DNA from: Mycolicibacterium hippocampi
GTDB lineage: Bacteria > Actinomycetota > Actinomycetes > Mycobacteriales > Mycobacteriaceae
Assembly: GCF_010723735.1 (NCBI RefSeq)
Contig: NZ_BLLB01000002.1
Location: 2,418,001-2,482,000 of the forward strand
Length of the DNA: 64,000 nt
Reading direction: 5' to 3'
Position numbers and translations under genes: made by a program. A model generated the notes under the pieces. It searched no databases. It worked only from the letters and a program-made list of their open reading frames with translations, and was not told the DNA's origin. Shown here piece by piece: positions 8,864 to 17,821 of the stretch (within the stretch, counting starts at the first letter, position 1; each line of letters begins with the position of its first letter).

Positions 8864-9541
8864 ATGTCTGTGGCAGATCGCATCCGGATCGTCGGGCGCA
8901 GCAGTGCGCAACAGATCGCCGACGGGTTGATGGATATGATCCTGGAAGGCGAGCTCAAGCCCGGGGAGCGCATCCGGGAGAGTGTCATCGCCGATCAGCT
9001 GGGGATTTCGCGCAACACGGTTCGTGAAGCCGTGCGGTTGCTGCAGGGGACGGGGCTGGTGAGGTACGTGTTCAATCGCGGCCTCGCGGTTTGGGACCCC
9101 TCCGACGAGGAGGTCCTGGATATCTATCGCGCGAGACTTCATCTGGAGACGGCTGCCGCGGCGTCAGTGGGATACGACACCGATCTGACGAAGCTGACGG
9201 CCGCCATGGAAGCTCTGAAGATGGCGATGTCGACCGAGGATCCGCGCACGATCGTGGAGAAGGACCTGGATATCCACCGCGCGATCGTGGGGTTGATGAA
9301 TAGTCCACGGCTGAACAAGTTCTATGACGAGCTGCTCGGCGACCTCCGGTACTTTCTTCTCATCCTGTCCTTGGATCACCACGAGTACGAGAGCGACTCG
9401 ACTCTGGAAGAGGAACACCAGCGGATCGTGACTGCCTTCGCTTCCCGTGACCCGGACTTGGCGCGCACCACCATCGCCGAGATCATCACGGAGAACCGCG
9501 ACAAGGTCCGCAAGATCCTTGCGATTCGCACCGCTGACTGA
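8864..9541 (+). CDS. GntR-family transcriptional regulator with FCD ligand domain
   Basis: A 225-aa regulator. The N-terminal winged helix-turn-helix shows GELKPGERIRESVIADQLGI followed by SRNTVREAVRLLQ; the C-terminal all-helical FCD domain contains the metal/ligand-type pattern DLDIHRAIVGLMNSPRL and later EEEHQRIVTAF. FCD regulators usually sense organic acids or sugars and repress the adjacent catabolic genes. ATG 8864 is preferred over a TTG 15 bp upstream. Its central position between two divergent catabolic arms and the repeated motif at 8840 and 9755 make it the likely island regulator. Confidence 0.92.
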   Translation: MSVADRIRIVGRSSAQQIADGLMDMILEGELKPGERIRESVIADQLGISRNTVREAVRLLQGTGLVRYVFNRGLAVWDPSDEEVLDIYRARLHLETAAAASVGYDTDLTKLTAAMEALKMAMSTEDPRTIVEKDLDIHRAIVGLMNSPRLNKFYDELLGDLRYFLLILSLDHHEYESDSTLEEEHQRIVTAFASRDPDLARTTIAEIITENRDKVRKILAIRTAD

Positions 9542-9820
9542 ACACGCCTGACTCGGACTCTCACTCGAGCCCACCCGACTTCGCAGCTCGCAGAACGTAT
9601 CTCGCAGGCGCCGAGCAGGCCAACGCGGGATGCGCGGTAGTCCGCGCGACGAAACCGAGCGCAGTCGGTGGTCCACCCTGGCCGGGGACGCATCTGACAA
9701 TGCTTCGGGCCGTTGTCTTGCACACACAGTCCGCCTGTGCTTAAGTCGATTACGCAACTGTTCAACACTAGGACATGAACGGCCGATTCGGTCGTCAGCG
9801 CCAGTCTGGAGAAATCGCAC
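9542..9820. promoter_or_regulatory. Leader of the rightward catabolic genes
   Basis: These 279 bp lie between the regulator and the aldehyde dehydrogenase. They contain the candidate operator CAACTGTTCAAC at 9755-9766 and a GGAG ribosome site 8 nt before ATG 9821. No gene or stable hairpin is evident in the remainder. Confidence 0.4.
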
Positions 9821-11254
9821 ATGGCAGACGGCCAACTCATGTACGTCGCTGGCAATCAAGTCTCCGCGGCCAGCGGCGCAACCGAACCGGTCATCAACCC
9901 GGCCACCAACGAGCAGATCGCGACCGTACCGCTCGGCGACGCCGCCGACGTCGATCGCGCAGTTGCCGCGGCGGAGAAGGCTTTCGACGACTGGGCAGCC
10001 ACCCCGCCCGGGAAGCGCGCCGAGCTGCTGCTGAAGCTGGCCGATCGGCTCGAGGCACACGCCGAAGAGTTCGCGAAGCTGGAATCCCAGAACGTCGGCA
10101 AGCCCATCGCGGTGGCACGTGACGAAGTTCCCTTCGGCGTGGACAACATGCGCTTCTTCGCCGGCGCCGGCCGTGTGCTCGAGGGCCGCGCCGCCGGCGA
10201 ATACTCCGCCAGCCACACCAGCATCATCCGTCGAGACCCGCTCGGTGTGGTGGGCAGCGTCGCACCGTGGAATTTCCCCCTCGTCATGGCGATCTGGAAG
10301 ATCTGCCCAGCGTTGATGACCGGAAACACGTTGGTGCTCAAACCCAGCGAGCAGACCCCGCTGTCCACGCTGCGGTTGGCCGAACTCGCGGCGGATCTCT
10401 TCCCGCCCGGCGTCTTCAATGTGGTCACCGGCCAGGGCGAGACCGTCGGGGCTGCTTTGACCTCGCACCCGCGGGTACGGATGAGCTCGCTGACCGGTGA
10501 CACCGCAACCGGCAAGGTCGTCGCCCGCGCCGGCGCCGACAATCTCAAGCGTCTGCATCTCGAATTGGGCGGAAAGGCGCCAGTGTTGGTGTTCGACGAC
10601 TGTGACGCCGAGTTGGCAATCACCAAGATCTGTGAAGGTGGCTACGGGAACTCCGGGCAAGACTGCATGGCCGCATCCCGCGTGTACATCGCCGACGGAA
10701 TCTACGACGACTTCGTCACCGAACTCACCCGCGCCGTCTCGAAGGTCGCCATGGGCGACCCCCAACTCGAGTCCACCGAAATGGGCCCAGTGATCTCCGA
10801 ACGCCAACGCGACCGCGTCGCAGGCTTCGTCGACCGAGCGGTCGCCACCGGACCGGCCGCGCTCGCCGTCGGCGGACTCGGCAACGGACCCGGCTTCTGG
10901 TACAAGCCCTCGCTGGTCATCGACGCCGCACAAGACTCCGAAATCGTGCAGAAGGAAGTATTCGGTCCCGTCGTCACCACTACCCGGTTCAGCGACGAGG
11001 CCCAAGCCTTCGCATGGGCCAACGACGTCGAATACGGCTTGGCGGCCTCGGTATTCACCCGCGACGTCGGCCGCGCGATGCGCGCTGCCCGCAAGCTCCA
11101 ATTCGGTACGGTCTGGATCAATGATCACCTGCCGATCGTGTCGGAAATGCCACATGGCGGCTTCAAACAATCCGGCCACGGCAACGACATGTCGATCTAC
11201 TCCATCGAGGAATACACCGAGATCAAGCACATCATGATCAACCTCGAATCTTAG
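9821..11254 (+). CDS. Aldehyde dehydrogenase, gamma-aminobutyraldehyde dehydrogenase (PatD)-like
   Basis: A 477-aa NAD-dependent aldehyde dehydrogenase. Glu248 (HLELGGKAP) and Cys282 ([10 protein letters not shown]) are the catalytic pair, with [17 protein letters not shown] upstream. The C-terminal [18 protein letters not shown] and [13 protein letters not shown] pattern is typical of aminobutyraldehyde/betaine-aldehyde dehydrogenases such as YdcW, which oxidise aminoaldehydes. It opens a rightward gene group with a barrel-like protein, a flavoprotein and a permease. Together these suggest import and oxidation of an amine; the exact aldehyde is unknown. Confidence 0.88.
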   Translation: MADGQLMYVAGNQVSAASGATEPVINPATNEQIATVPLGDAADVDRAVAAAEKAFDDWAATPPGKRAELLLKLADRLEAHAEEFAKLESQNVGKPIAVARDEVPFGVDNMRFFAGAGRVLEGRAAGEYSASHTSIIRRDPLGVVGSVAPWNFPLVMAIWKICPALMTGNTLVLKPSEQTPLSTLRLAELAADLFPPGVFNVVTGQGETVGAALTSHPRVRMSSLTGDTATGKVVARAGADNLKRLHLELGGKAPVLVFDDCDAELAITKICEGGYGNSGQDCMAASRVYIADGIYDDFVTELTRAVSKVAMGDPQLESTEMGPVISERQRDRVAGFVDRAVATGPAALAVGGLGNGPGFWYKPSLVIDAAQDSEIVQKEVFGPVVTTTRFSDEAQAFAWANDVEYGLAASVFTRDVGRAMRAARKLQFGTVWINDHLPIVSEMPHGGFKQSGHGNDMSIYSIEEYTEIKHIMINLES

Positions 11255-11293
11255 TTATCAGCCATTCCCTCACAACATTTTTGGAGTTCCCGG

Positions 11294-11638
11294 ATGACTG
11301 CCCCCAGCCGCTCCGTCGTAGCGGTCAACCTTTTCTCGATGCTGCCCGGCGTGGACCCGGCCGACTTCGAGCGCTTCTCCACCGAGGTCGACCGGCCGAC
11401 GTGCCTGGCCCACCGCGACATCGTCCGGCGATTCGAAGCGTTTCGAGTCAACGAGGCGCCCGATGGCGCCCCTGCGGACATCTTGGAAGTCATGGAGGTC
11501 AGTGATTGGGCGGCGTGGGAGACACTTCGCGACACCCACCCCACGATGAAGCCAGTCACAAAGGGCTTCGACGAACTCGTCGACCCAGCCACCGTTCGTA
11601 CCTACTTCACTCACGCCATCCCTGGAGAACTCCAATGA
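11294..11638 (+). CDS. Small alpha/beta-barrel-like protein, possibly REDY/HapK-like
   Basis: A 114-aa soluble protein, starting after a TTGGAG ribosome site, with no catalytic motif that I can name. The pattern AVNLFSMLPGVDPADFERFSTEVDRPTC, then RFEAFRV and DILEVMEVSDWAAWETL, is what dimeric ferredoxin-like barrels such as HapK look like: a beta strand, an acidic helix, then an EV-E strand before a second helix. Its stop overlaps the next start as ATGA, so it is probably made in fixed ratio with the PYROXD2-like flavoprotein and may act with it. The family call is tentative. Confidence 0.7.
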   Translation: MTAPSRSVVAVNLFSMLPGVDPADFERFSTEVDRPTCLAHRDIVRRFEAFRVNEAPDGAPADILEVMEVSDWAAWETLRDTHPTMKPVTKGFDELVDPATVRTYFTHAIPGELQ

Positions 11639-13371
11639 CCCACCCCGCCAACACCTATGACGCGATCGTCATCGGAGCCGGGCACAACGGCCTGATCGCC
11701 GCCGGATACCTGGCCCGCGCCGGCAAGAAGGTTCTCGTCGTCGAAGCCCGAGACGTCGTGGGCGGCGCGTGTACCAGCGAGGAGCTGATCCCGGGCGCCA
11801 CGTGGTCGTCGTGTGCCTTCATCGCCAGCCTGCTGCGACCCGAGATCATCGCCGACCTGGAGCTCGAACGGTACGGCCTGGAGATGTACCAGACCGAGGC
11901 AAACGAGGTCAGCATCTTTCCCGACGGTAGCCATCTGTTTCTGTGGCGGGATATGGACAAGACGCTCAAGGAGATCGAGAAGTTCTCCAAGAGCGACGCC
12001 GGTGCGTTCCTGGACTTCGGTCTGCGGGTGAAGAAGTTCGCCTCCATCCTGACGCCGTTCCTGATGTCGCCCGCGCCGAGCCGCTCGCAGGTGTTGGCCG
12101 CGTTCGAGGCTGCCGGCGCCGAAGACTTGTTCAACGAGATGGTTCTGCTGTCCACCAAGGATCTGCTCGACCGATACTTCGAAAACGAGCACATCAAGGG
12201 CCTTTTCACCTTCTTTGGGATGATCTCTGTCTGGGGCGGTCCGTCGACGCCGGGTACCGGGTACGTGTACGGGCACCACTCCGTGGGCGAGTTCAAGGGC
12301 ACTCTCGGCCAGTGGGGCTTCGTGAAGGGCGGCATGGGTGGCATCACCCAGGCGATGGCCCGCAGTGCCGAGGCCTACGGCACTGAGATCCGGTTGAACT
12401 CGCCGGTCGAGAGGGTTGTTGTCGACAGGGGTCGAGCCTCCGGCGTCAAACTAGCCAACGGCGAAATCATTTCGGCGCGCACGGTCATCTCCAATGCCGA
12501 CCCGCAGCGCTCCATGCTGCAGCTACTGCCCGCCGGCACCGTCGACGCCAAACTGACGGCGAAGCTGGAAGACTACGACGCCCGCGGCTCGATGGCCCGC
12601 ATTCACCTGCTGATCGACGAGCTACCCGACTACATCGGATTCCCTGCCGGAGTGCAGGGCCCACAGCACCAAGCACAGGCGATCATGGGCGCCTCCATCG
12701 AAAATTTCGAGCGCGCATGGGAGGCCGAACGCCGCGGCGAGATCCCCGACGACTTCGTCATCGAAGCCGTCATCCAATCGACCCACGACGACACCTTGGC
12801 GCCCAAAGGCAAGCACACCATGACCCTTGGCGTACAACAGCTTCCGTTCAACCTGGCGAGTACTGACTGGGACACCATCCGCGACGAGTGGGCCGACAAG
12901 GTGCTTGAGGTGCTGTTCCGCTACGCCCCCAACCTGCGCGGGCACATCCTCGAGCGGGTCATCATCACCCCCAAGGACCTCGAGCGTGACTACGGCCTGA
13001 CCGGCGGCAACATCTTCCACGGCGCCATGTTCTTCGACCAGCTGTTCAACAACCGACCCACCCCGGAGCTCGCCGACTATCGCACTACCGTTGGCAACTA
13101 CTACCTCTGCGGCTCAGGTACGCACCCCGGCGGCGGGGTGATGGGAGCCAACGGCCACAACGCCGCCCAGGTCGTCATCGCCGACCTCAACGGCACGCCG
13201 GCACCTACCGCTGCGCGCGTCGGACCCGCAGCCAAAGCCGGCGTCGTGGACCGGGCGATGGAGGCAGTGATGAGTACCAAGACCGGCAAGAAGCTCGGAT
13301 ACACCGTTGCGACCAGCCCCGCACTGCGCATGGTCGTCAAGTTCGTCGCCCGTAGTAAAACCACCCGCTAA
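11635..13371 (+). CDS. FAD-dependent oxidoreductase, phytoene-dehydrogenase/PYROXD2-like
   Basis: A 578-aa flavoprotein. The N-terminal dinucleotide fold is VIGAGHNGLIAAGYLARAGKK followed by VVEARDVVGGAC. A GG-rich motif before the C-terminus (YLCGSGTHPGGGVMGANG) closes the FAD site, as in carotenoid desaturases and PYROXD2. ATG 11635 overlaps the preceding stop; the frame is open further upstream, but that part is the shadow of the preceding gene. In this setting, between an aminoaldehyde dehydrogenase and an APC permease, an amine or unsaturated-acid oxidation is plausible; carotenoid synthesis is unlikely because no crtB/crtE-type gene is near. Confidence 0.85.
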   Translation: MTHPANTYDAIVIGAGHNGLIAAGYLARAGKKVLVVEARDVVGGACTSEELIPGATWSSCAFIASLLRPEIIADLELERYGLEMYQTEANEVSIFPDGSHLFLWRDMDKTLKEIEKFSKSDAGAFLDFGLRVKKFASILTPFLMSPAPSRSQVLAAFEAAGAEDLFNEMVLLSTKDLLDRYFENEHIKGLFTFFGMISVWGGPSTPGTGYVYGHHSVGEFKGTLGQWGFVKGGMGGITQAMARSAEAYGTEIRLNSPVERVVVDRGRASGVKLANGEIISARTVISNADPQRSMLQLLPAGTVDAKLTAKLEDYDARGSMARIHLLIDELPDYIGFPAGVQGPQHQAQAIMGASIENFERAWEAERRGEIPDDFVIEAVIQSTHDDTLAPKGKHTMTLGVQQLPFNLASTDWDTIRDEWADKVLEVLFRYAPNLRGHILERVIITPKDLERDYGLTGGNIFHGAMFFDQLFNNRPTPELADYRTTVGNYYLCGSGTHPGGGVMGANGHNAAQVVIADLNGTPAPTAARVGPAAKAGVVDRAMEAVMSTKTGKKLGYTVATSPALRMVVKFVARSKTTR

Positions 13372-13391
13372 CCCAAGACAAAGGACCCGCC

Positions 13392-14876
13392 ATGCTCGAT
13401 CAGGACAGCCCTCAACCACAGGCAACCGCCAAAGAATCGCCCGATGGCGCACCAGGCCTGGCGCGCAACCAGGTTGGTGTTCTCGGCATTGTTTTCTTCG
13501 TCGTCGCCGCGGCGTCTCCCCTGACGGTTGTGGTGGCATTGTTCCCGGTGATCATCGGATCGGGAAACGGTGTCGGCATCGCCGGTGCCTTCGTGCTGGT
13601 AGCAATGGTTCTCACCGTCTTCGCAGTGGGCTACGTCGCGATGAGTAAACACATCACCAATGCCGGGGCCTTCTACGCCTTCATCACCCGAGGTCTCGGT
13701 AGGCCGGTGGGCCTGGGCTCAGCTTCCCTGGCGATCTTCGGCTACAACGCCATCCAGCTCGGCGTCATCGGCGGATTCGGCTACTACGCATCCGAATTCG
13801 TCACCAGGCACACCGAAGTTGTCATCCCGTGGTGGGTGTTCTCATTCCTGGTCATGGGCGCATCGCTGTTCCTGGGGATCCGGCAAATTCACGTCGGTAC
13901 CCGCGTACTGGCCGTACTGCTGACGTTGGAGACCGGCATCATCGCGCTGCTCAACGTCGGAATCCTGTTCAATTCACCGACTCCGATCAGCGACTACTCG
14001 TTGCAGCCGTTCCTCCCTTCGGCCGTCTTCGCAGGCGCGCTGGGTGTCGCGCTGATGTTCGCTCACGCCTCGTTCATCGGATTCGAGGGCACCGCCATCT
14101 ACGGCGAGGAAGCGAAGGACCCCAAACGCACCGTGCCCAGGGCCACATACGGCTCGGTGATCTTCATGGGGGCTTTCTACTCCGTCACCGCGTTCCTCAT
14201 TGTCAACGCTGTCGGCGTGGACAATGCTGTCGGCCTCGCCGAGACCGAGGGGGGCAATCTGGTTTTCGCTGTCAGCAACAGTGTGCTCGGCAGCGTCGGC
14301 ACCGAGGCGTTTCAGCTACTGATCATCACAGCCCTGTTTGCGGCCATTCTCACCTTCCACAACAACGTCGCCCGGTATCTCTTCTCACTGGGCCGCCAGG
14401 GCGTCCTCTGGTCCCGTCTGGGCACCACCCACCCCACCCGCCGGTCACCGGCGATCGCGTGCTACGTCCAGATCGGAATGGTCGCCGTCGTGGTGGCGAT
14501 CTTCGCCGCCTTCGGCCTCGACCCCTACGCCACCCTGTTCACCTGGTGGACCGGTGTCGGCGCGGCAGCCATCATCCTGCTGCAGACCCTCGCCAGCATC
14601 GCGATCTTCGTGTTCTTCCGCCGCTCCGATGTGGACAAGCGGCCCTGGAACACCTTCATCGCACCCCTGCTCGGTATCGCCGGTCTACTGCCATTCCTCT
14701 GGTACGCAGTAACGGGAATGGATGTGCTGCTCGGTGGCGGCGGCTGGCTACAGATCTCGTTCACCGCGATGCTGTTCGCCTCGCTGGCCGTCGGAATCAT
14801 CGGCGCATACATCATCAAAGCTCGGTCGCCGCAACGGTACGAGCAGCTGAACTCGACACTGGGCGATCGCGTTTAG
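13392..14876 (+). CDS. APC-family amino acid/amine permease
   Basis: A 494-aa integral membrane protein with about 12-14 hydrophobic segments between residues 28 and 480. The first is VGVLGIVFFVVAAASPLTVV. The motif GFEGTAIYGEEAKDPKRTVPRA in the middle is a hallmark of APC transporters, in the helix that contacts substrate. AAAGGA precedes the ATG, only 20 bp after the flavoprotein gene, so it is cotranscribed and is the likely importer for the pathway substrate. A strong terminator hairpin follows. The substrate is not predictable from sequence; amino acids, polyamines or ethanolamine are candidates. Confidence 0.9.
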   Translation: MLDQDSPQPQATAKESPDGAPGLARNQVGVLGIVFFVVAAASPLTVVVALFPVIIGSGNGVGIAGAFVLVAMVLTVFAVGYVAMSKHITNAGAFYAFITRGLGRPVGLGSASLAIFGYNAIQLGVIGGFGYYASEFVTRHTEVVIPWWVFSFLVMGASLFLGIRQIHVGTRVLAVLLTLETGIIALLNVGILFNSPTPISDYSLQPFLPSAVFAGALGVALMFAHASFIGFEGTAIYGEEAKDPKRTVPRATYGSVIFMGAFYSVTAFLIVNAVGVDNAVGLAETEGGNLVFAVSNSVLGSVGTEAFQLLIITALFAAILTFHNNVARYLFSLGRQGVLWSRLGTTHPTRRSPAIACYVQIGMVAVVVAIFAAFGLDPYATLFTWWTGVGAAAIILLQTLASIAIFVFFRRSDVDKRPWNTFIAPLLGIAGLLPFLWYAVTGMDVLLGGGGWLQISFTAMLFASLAVGIIGAYIIKARSPQRYEQLNSTLGDRV

Positions 14877-14893
14877 ACGACTCGAATGGTGAG

Positions 14894-14921
14894 CCCGGCG
14901 GGTGCTACGGCACTCGCCGGG
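14894..14921 (+). terminator. Rho-independent-like terminator after the permease gene
   Basis: CCCGGCG(g)GTGC - TACG - GCAC(t)CGCCGGG forms a 12-bp stem, counting one G.T wobble, with a tetraloop. It is followed by TTGACCTTTT. It lies 17 bp after the permease stop and closes the rightward unit. Confidence 0.75.
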
Positions 14922-15117
14922 TTGACCTTTTGGATCGGTGGATTGTCGTACCCCGTTGGCTGCAGGTGGCCCGGCAGCGCGTGCCGACCGAAGTCGCTGT
15001 CATGCCGCGGGCTCAAGGACGTCGACCCGGTCGGCTCAGGTCCGACAAGGTCCCCGCCACAGATGTACGGACCAGTGATTGCCTCGAGCGGGTTCGGCCA
15101 ACAGCGTGGCCCTTCGA

Positions 15118-15149
15118 ATCCGGGACCGTAGTGATCCGGGACCGTAGTG
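15118..15149 (+). repeat. Two head-to-tail copies of a 16-bp unit abutting a -35-like box
   Basis: ATCCGGGACCGTAGTG occurs twice without a gap (15118-15133 and 15134-15149), directly followed by TTGACG at 15150-15155, 67 bp before the next gene. Adjacent direct repeats upstream of a -35 box are a typical activator arrangement; no cognate regulator is obvious nearby. The rest of the 340-bp gap holds the terminator at its left end and nothing else I can name. Confidence 0.55.
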
Positions 15150-15216
15150 TTGACGCTGAGCGCCAGACCGAACAGACCTGGTCCGGGAGGACCACGACAC
15201 CAAGGAGTGGAACACG

Positions 15217-16566
15217 ATGAGCACATCCGCGTACGCGGTGGTCGATCCGTCGACCGGCGAGCTGATCCGGGAGTACCCGACTGCGACCGATGAGCAGGTC
15301 GAGCAGGCCGTTGCCGCCGCGGCGAAAGCCCACCGGGAATGGTCCCGTGGGTCGACCGTGGCCGAGCGCGCCGCGCTGCTCCGCAAGGTCGCCGAGTTGC
15401 ACACCCAGCGCAAGAGCGAACTCGCCAAGATCATCCAACGTGAGATGGGCAAGCCGCTGGACCAGTCCGAAGGCGAGGTCGACTTCAGCGCCGCGATCTA
15501 CGAGTACTACGCCGACAATGCCGAGAAGTTCCTGGCAGACGAGCCAATCGAGCTACTGGAGGGTGAAGGCTCCGCACTGATCCGCCGCAGCTCCGTCGGC
15601 GTGCTGCTCGGGATCATGCCGTGGAACTATCCGTACTACCAGGTGGCCCGGTTCGCCGGCCCGAACCTGGTGCTGGGGAACACCATTGTGCTCAAACACG
15701 CCCCGCAGTGCCCGGAGTCGGCCGCGGCATTGCAGCAGATCTTCCTCGACGCCGGCTACCCGGAGGGCGCCTACGTCAACATCTACGCCACCAACGAGCA
15801 GATCGCCGACGTCATCGCCGACCCACGCGTGCAAGGGGTTTCGCTGACGGGTTCGGAGCGTGCCGGCGCCGCCGTCGCGGAGATCGCGGGTCGCAACCTG
15901 AAGAAGGTGGTGCTGGAACTCGGCGGTTCGGACCCGTTCGTGCTGCTCAGCACCAACGACCTGGACTCGGCGGTGGAGGCGGCGATCGACGGACGCTTCG
16001 AGAACACCGGGCAGGCCTGCAACGCCGCCAAGCGGATCATCGTCGCCGAGGACGTCTACGACGAGTTCCTGGACAAGTTCACCAACAAGGTTCTCGCAAA
16101 GGCGGACGGGCTGGCCCCGCTGTCGTCGGTGGCCGCCGCGGAGCGCCTGGATGAGCAGGTCAAACGCGCCGTCGACGACGGTGCGACGCTGGTGTCGCAG
16201 GGGGAGCGCAACGGCGCCTTCTACCCGCCCGGCGTGCTGACCGGCGTCTCGCCGGATTCGCCGAGCTACAAGGAGGAGCTGTTCGGCCCCGTCGCCACCG
16301 TGTTCAAGGCGACCTCGGAGGAGCAGGCGGTCGAGATCGCCAACGACACCCCGTTCGGGTTGGGGTCCTACGTGTTCACCACCGATGACGAGCAGGCGCG
16401 CCGGGTCGCCGACAGGATCGAGGCCGGGATGGTCTTCGTCAACGCCGTCGGCGCCGAAGGCGCCGAGCTCCCGTTCGGCGGCGTGAAGCGGTCGGGCTTC
16501 GGCCGGGAGCTCGGACGCTTCGGCATCGACGAGTTCGTCAACAAAAAGCTCATCCGGATCAGCTGA
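15217..16566 (+). CDS. gabD1: NAD(P)-dependent succinate-semialdehyde dehydrogenase, GabD1/Sad-type
   Basis: A 449-aa aldehyde dehydrogenase of the short GabD1/YneI subgroup. It has MPWNYPYYQVARFAGPNLVLGN, Glu234 in VLELGGSDPF and Cys268 in NTGQACNAAKR. The C-terminal ELPFGGVKRSGFGREL resembles M. tuberculosis GabD1 closely. It would oxidise succinate semialdehyde to succinate, closing a GABA shunt or alpha-ketoglutarate bypass. AAGGAG precedes the ATG. It is a third dehydrogenase distinct in sequence from those at 1.7 and 9.8 kb. Its own repeat-bearing leader suggests separate regulation; a small membrane protein follows 27 bp downstream. Confidence 0.87.
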   Translation: MSTSAYAVVDPSTGELIREYPTATDEQVEQAVAAAAKAHREWSRGSTVAERAALLRKVAELHTQRKSELAKIIQREMGKPLDQSEGEVDFSAAIYEYYADNAEKFLADEPIELLEGEGSALIRRSSVGVLLGIMPWNYPYYQVARFAGPNLVLGNTIVLKHAPQCPESAAALQQIFLDAGYPEGAYVNIYATNEQIADVIADPRVQGVSLTGSERAGAAVAEIAGRNLKKVVLELGGSDPFVLLSTNDLDSAVEAAIDGRFENTGQACNAAKRIIVAEDVYDEFLDKFTNKVLAKADGLAPLSSVAAAERLDEQVKRAVDDGATLVSQGERNGAFYPPGVLTGVSPDSPSYKEELFGPVATVFKATSEEQAVEIANDTPFGLGSYVFTTDDEQARRVADRIEAGMVFVNAVGAEGAELPFGGVKRSGFGRELGRFGIDEFVNKKLIRIS

Positions 16567-16593
16567 CCGGGGAGTGCGTTGTAACCTCACCGC

Positions 16594-16947
16594 ATGGAAG
16601 TACTACGTGACGTAGTTGTACTGCTTCACCTCGTCGGCTTCGCGGTGACGTTCGGGGCATGGGTGGCGGAAGCGGCGGCGCGCCGCTTCCGCACCACCCG
16701 GGTGATGGACTACGGACTGCTGCTCTCGCTGTTGACCGGCCTCGCGCTGTCGGCACCGTGGCCGGCGGGGATCGACCTGAACTACCCCAAGATCGGGGTC
16801 AAGCTGGTGATCCTGGTGGTCCTCGGCGGCCTGCTGGGCATGGGCAACGCCCGGCAGCGCCGCACCGGGGACCCGGTGCCGCGCCCGCTCTTCGTCGGCG
16901 TCGGGGTGCTGGCATTCCTGGCGGCGGCGATCGCGGTCCTGTGGTGA
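16594..16947 (+). CDS. Small four-helix membrane protein, unknown function
   Basis: A 117-aa hydrophobic protein with about four membrane segments: residues 5-22, 37-55, 68-84 and 97-117. The loop between helices 2 and 3 (WPAGIDLNYPKIG) is conserved-looking, but I know no function for it. It starts 27 bp after the dehydrogenase stop and probably shares its transcript. A 15-bp palindrome lies within codons 3-8 (16602-16616). Confidence 0.75.
   Translation: MEVLRDVVVLLHLVGFAVTFGAWVAEAAARRFRTTRVMDYGLLLSLLTGLALSAPWPAGIDLNYPKIGVKLVILVVLGGLLGMGNARQRRTGDPVPRPLFVGVGVLAFLAAAIAVLW
16602..16616. promoter_or_regulatory. 15-bp perfect palindrome inside a gene start
   Basis: ACTACGTGACGTAGT has 7-bp arms around a single central base and lies in codons 3-8 of the small membrane protein gene. 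It could be a protein-binding site or an mRNA hairpin near the start codon. Single occurrence; function speculative. Confidence 0.25.
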
Positions 16948-16956
16948 CCGACCCGA

Positions 16957-17754
16957 CTATTGCTCGCCCAGGCCGATCAACTCGGTGACATGGTGGTCGC
17001 GTCCGGCGGTGTAGCCGCCGTCGACGGCGATGGCCTGGCCGCTGACGAAGCTGGCATCGGCCGAAAGCAGGAACGCCGCCACGGCAGCGACCTCCTCGGG
17101 ACGGCCGAACCGGCGCAGCTTGTGTTCATGGCGTAGCCCCTCGCGCGGCCCGTCCATGCCGGGAAGCCCCATCACCGACTCGAACAACGGGGTCTCGATG
17201 AACCCCGGGCACACCGTGTTGGCGCGGATTCCGCTGGGCCCGTAGTCGATTGCGGCGTTCTTGGTCAGCAGCACCACCCCGCCCTTGGATGCGTTGTAGG
17301 CGCTGCCGCCGGCTGTCCCCTCGAGGCCCTCGACGCTGGACAGCGTCACGATCGCGCCGCGTTCACCGGCCACCCGGTCCTGGGTCAGCATCTGGGTCAG
17401 CGCGGCACGCATCACCACGAACGTGCCCTTGAGGTTGACGTCGACGACGCGATCCCATTCCTCCTCGGGTAGCAAGTGGATCGGACCGCCACCGCCCACG
17501 CCCGCCGAATGGACCACGCCGTCGAGGCGGCCCGCTGCCTCGACCACCGCGGCGACCGCGCGCTGCACTGCCCCGGAGTCGAGGACGTCGGCACGGTGAT
17601 AGCCGAAACTCGTCGAAAGTCCGGGCGGCGCTTCGGGACTGACATCCACACCGATCACCGAGGCGCCCTCGTCGAGCAGCCTCCTGACGGTGGCCTCACC
17701 GATGCCCGACGCCGCGCCGGTGACCAGGACGCCCTTACCCGCAAGCCTGTGCAT
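16957..17754 (-). CDS. Short-chain dehydrogenase/reductase
   Basis: A classical SDR of 265 aa: TGAASGIG for the cofactor, HSAGVGG in place of NNAG, catalytic Ser in TLSSVEG, YNASK for the Tyr/Lys pair, and PGFIETP after it. The N-terminal Asp after the second strand (VIGVDVS) suggests NAD(H). ATG 17754 is preferred; a GTG 18 bp upstream is possible. It converges on the membrane-protein gene and is divergent from the Baeyer-Villiger monooxygenase, so it may supply or remove the ketone or alcohol partner. The substrate is unknown. Confidence 0.88.
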   Translation of the reverse strand: MHRLAGKGVLVTGAASGIGEATVRRLLDEGASVIGVDVSPEAPPGLSTSFGYHRADVLDSGAVQRAVAAVVEAAGRLDGVVHSAGVGGGGPIHLLPEEEWDRVVDVNLKGTFVVMRAALTQMLTQDRVAGERGAIVTLSSVEGLEGTAGGSAYNASKGGVVLLTKNAAIDYGPSGIRANTVCPGFIETPLFESVMGLPGMDGPREGLRHEHKLRRFGRPEEVAAVAAFLLSADASFVSGQAIAVDGGYTAGRDHHVTELIGLGEQ

Positions 17755-17821
17755 CGGCACAGTATTGCGCACGTCGGTGGATGTTGATCATCCATTGGCT
17801 GCCATATGTATGGTGTGGTGC

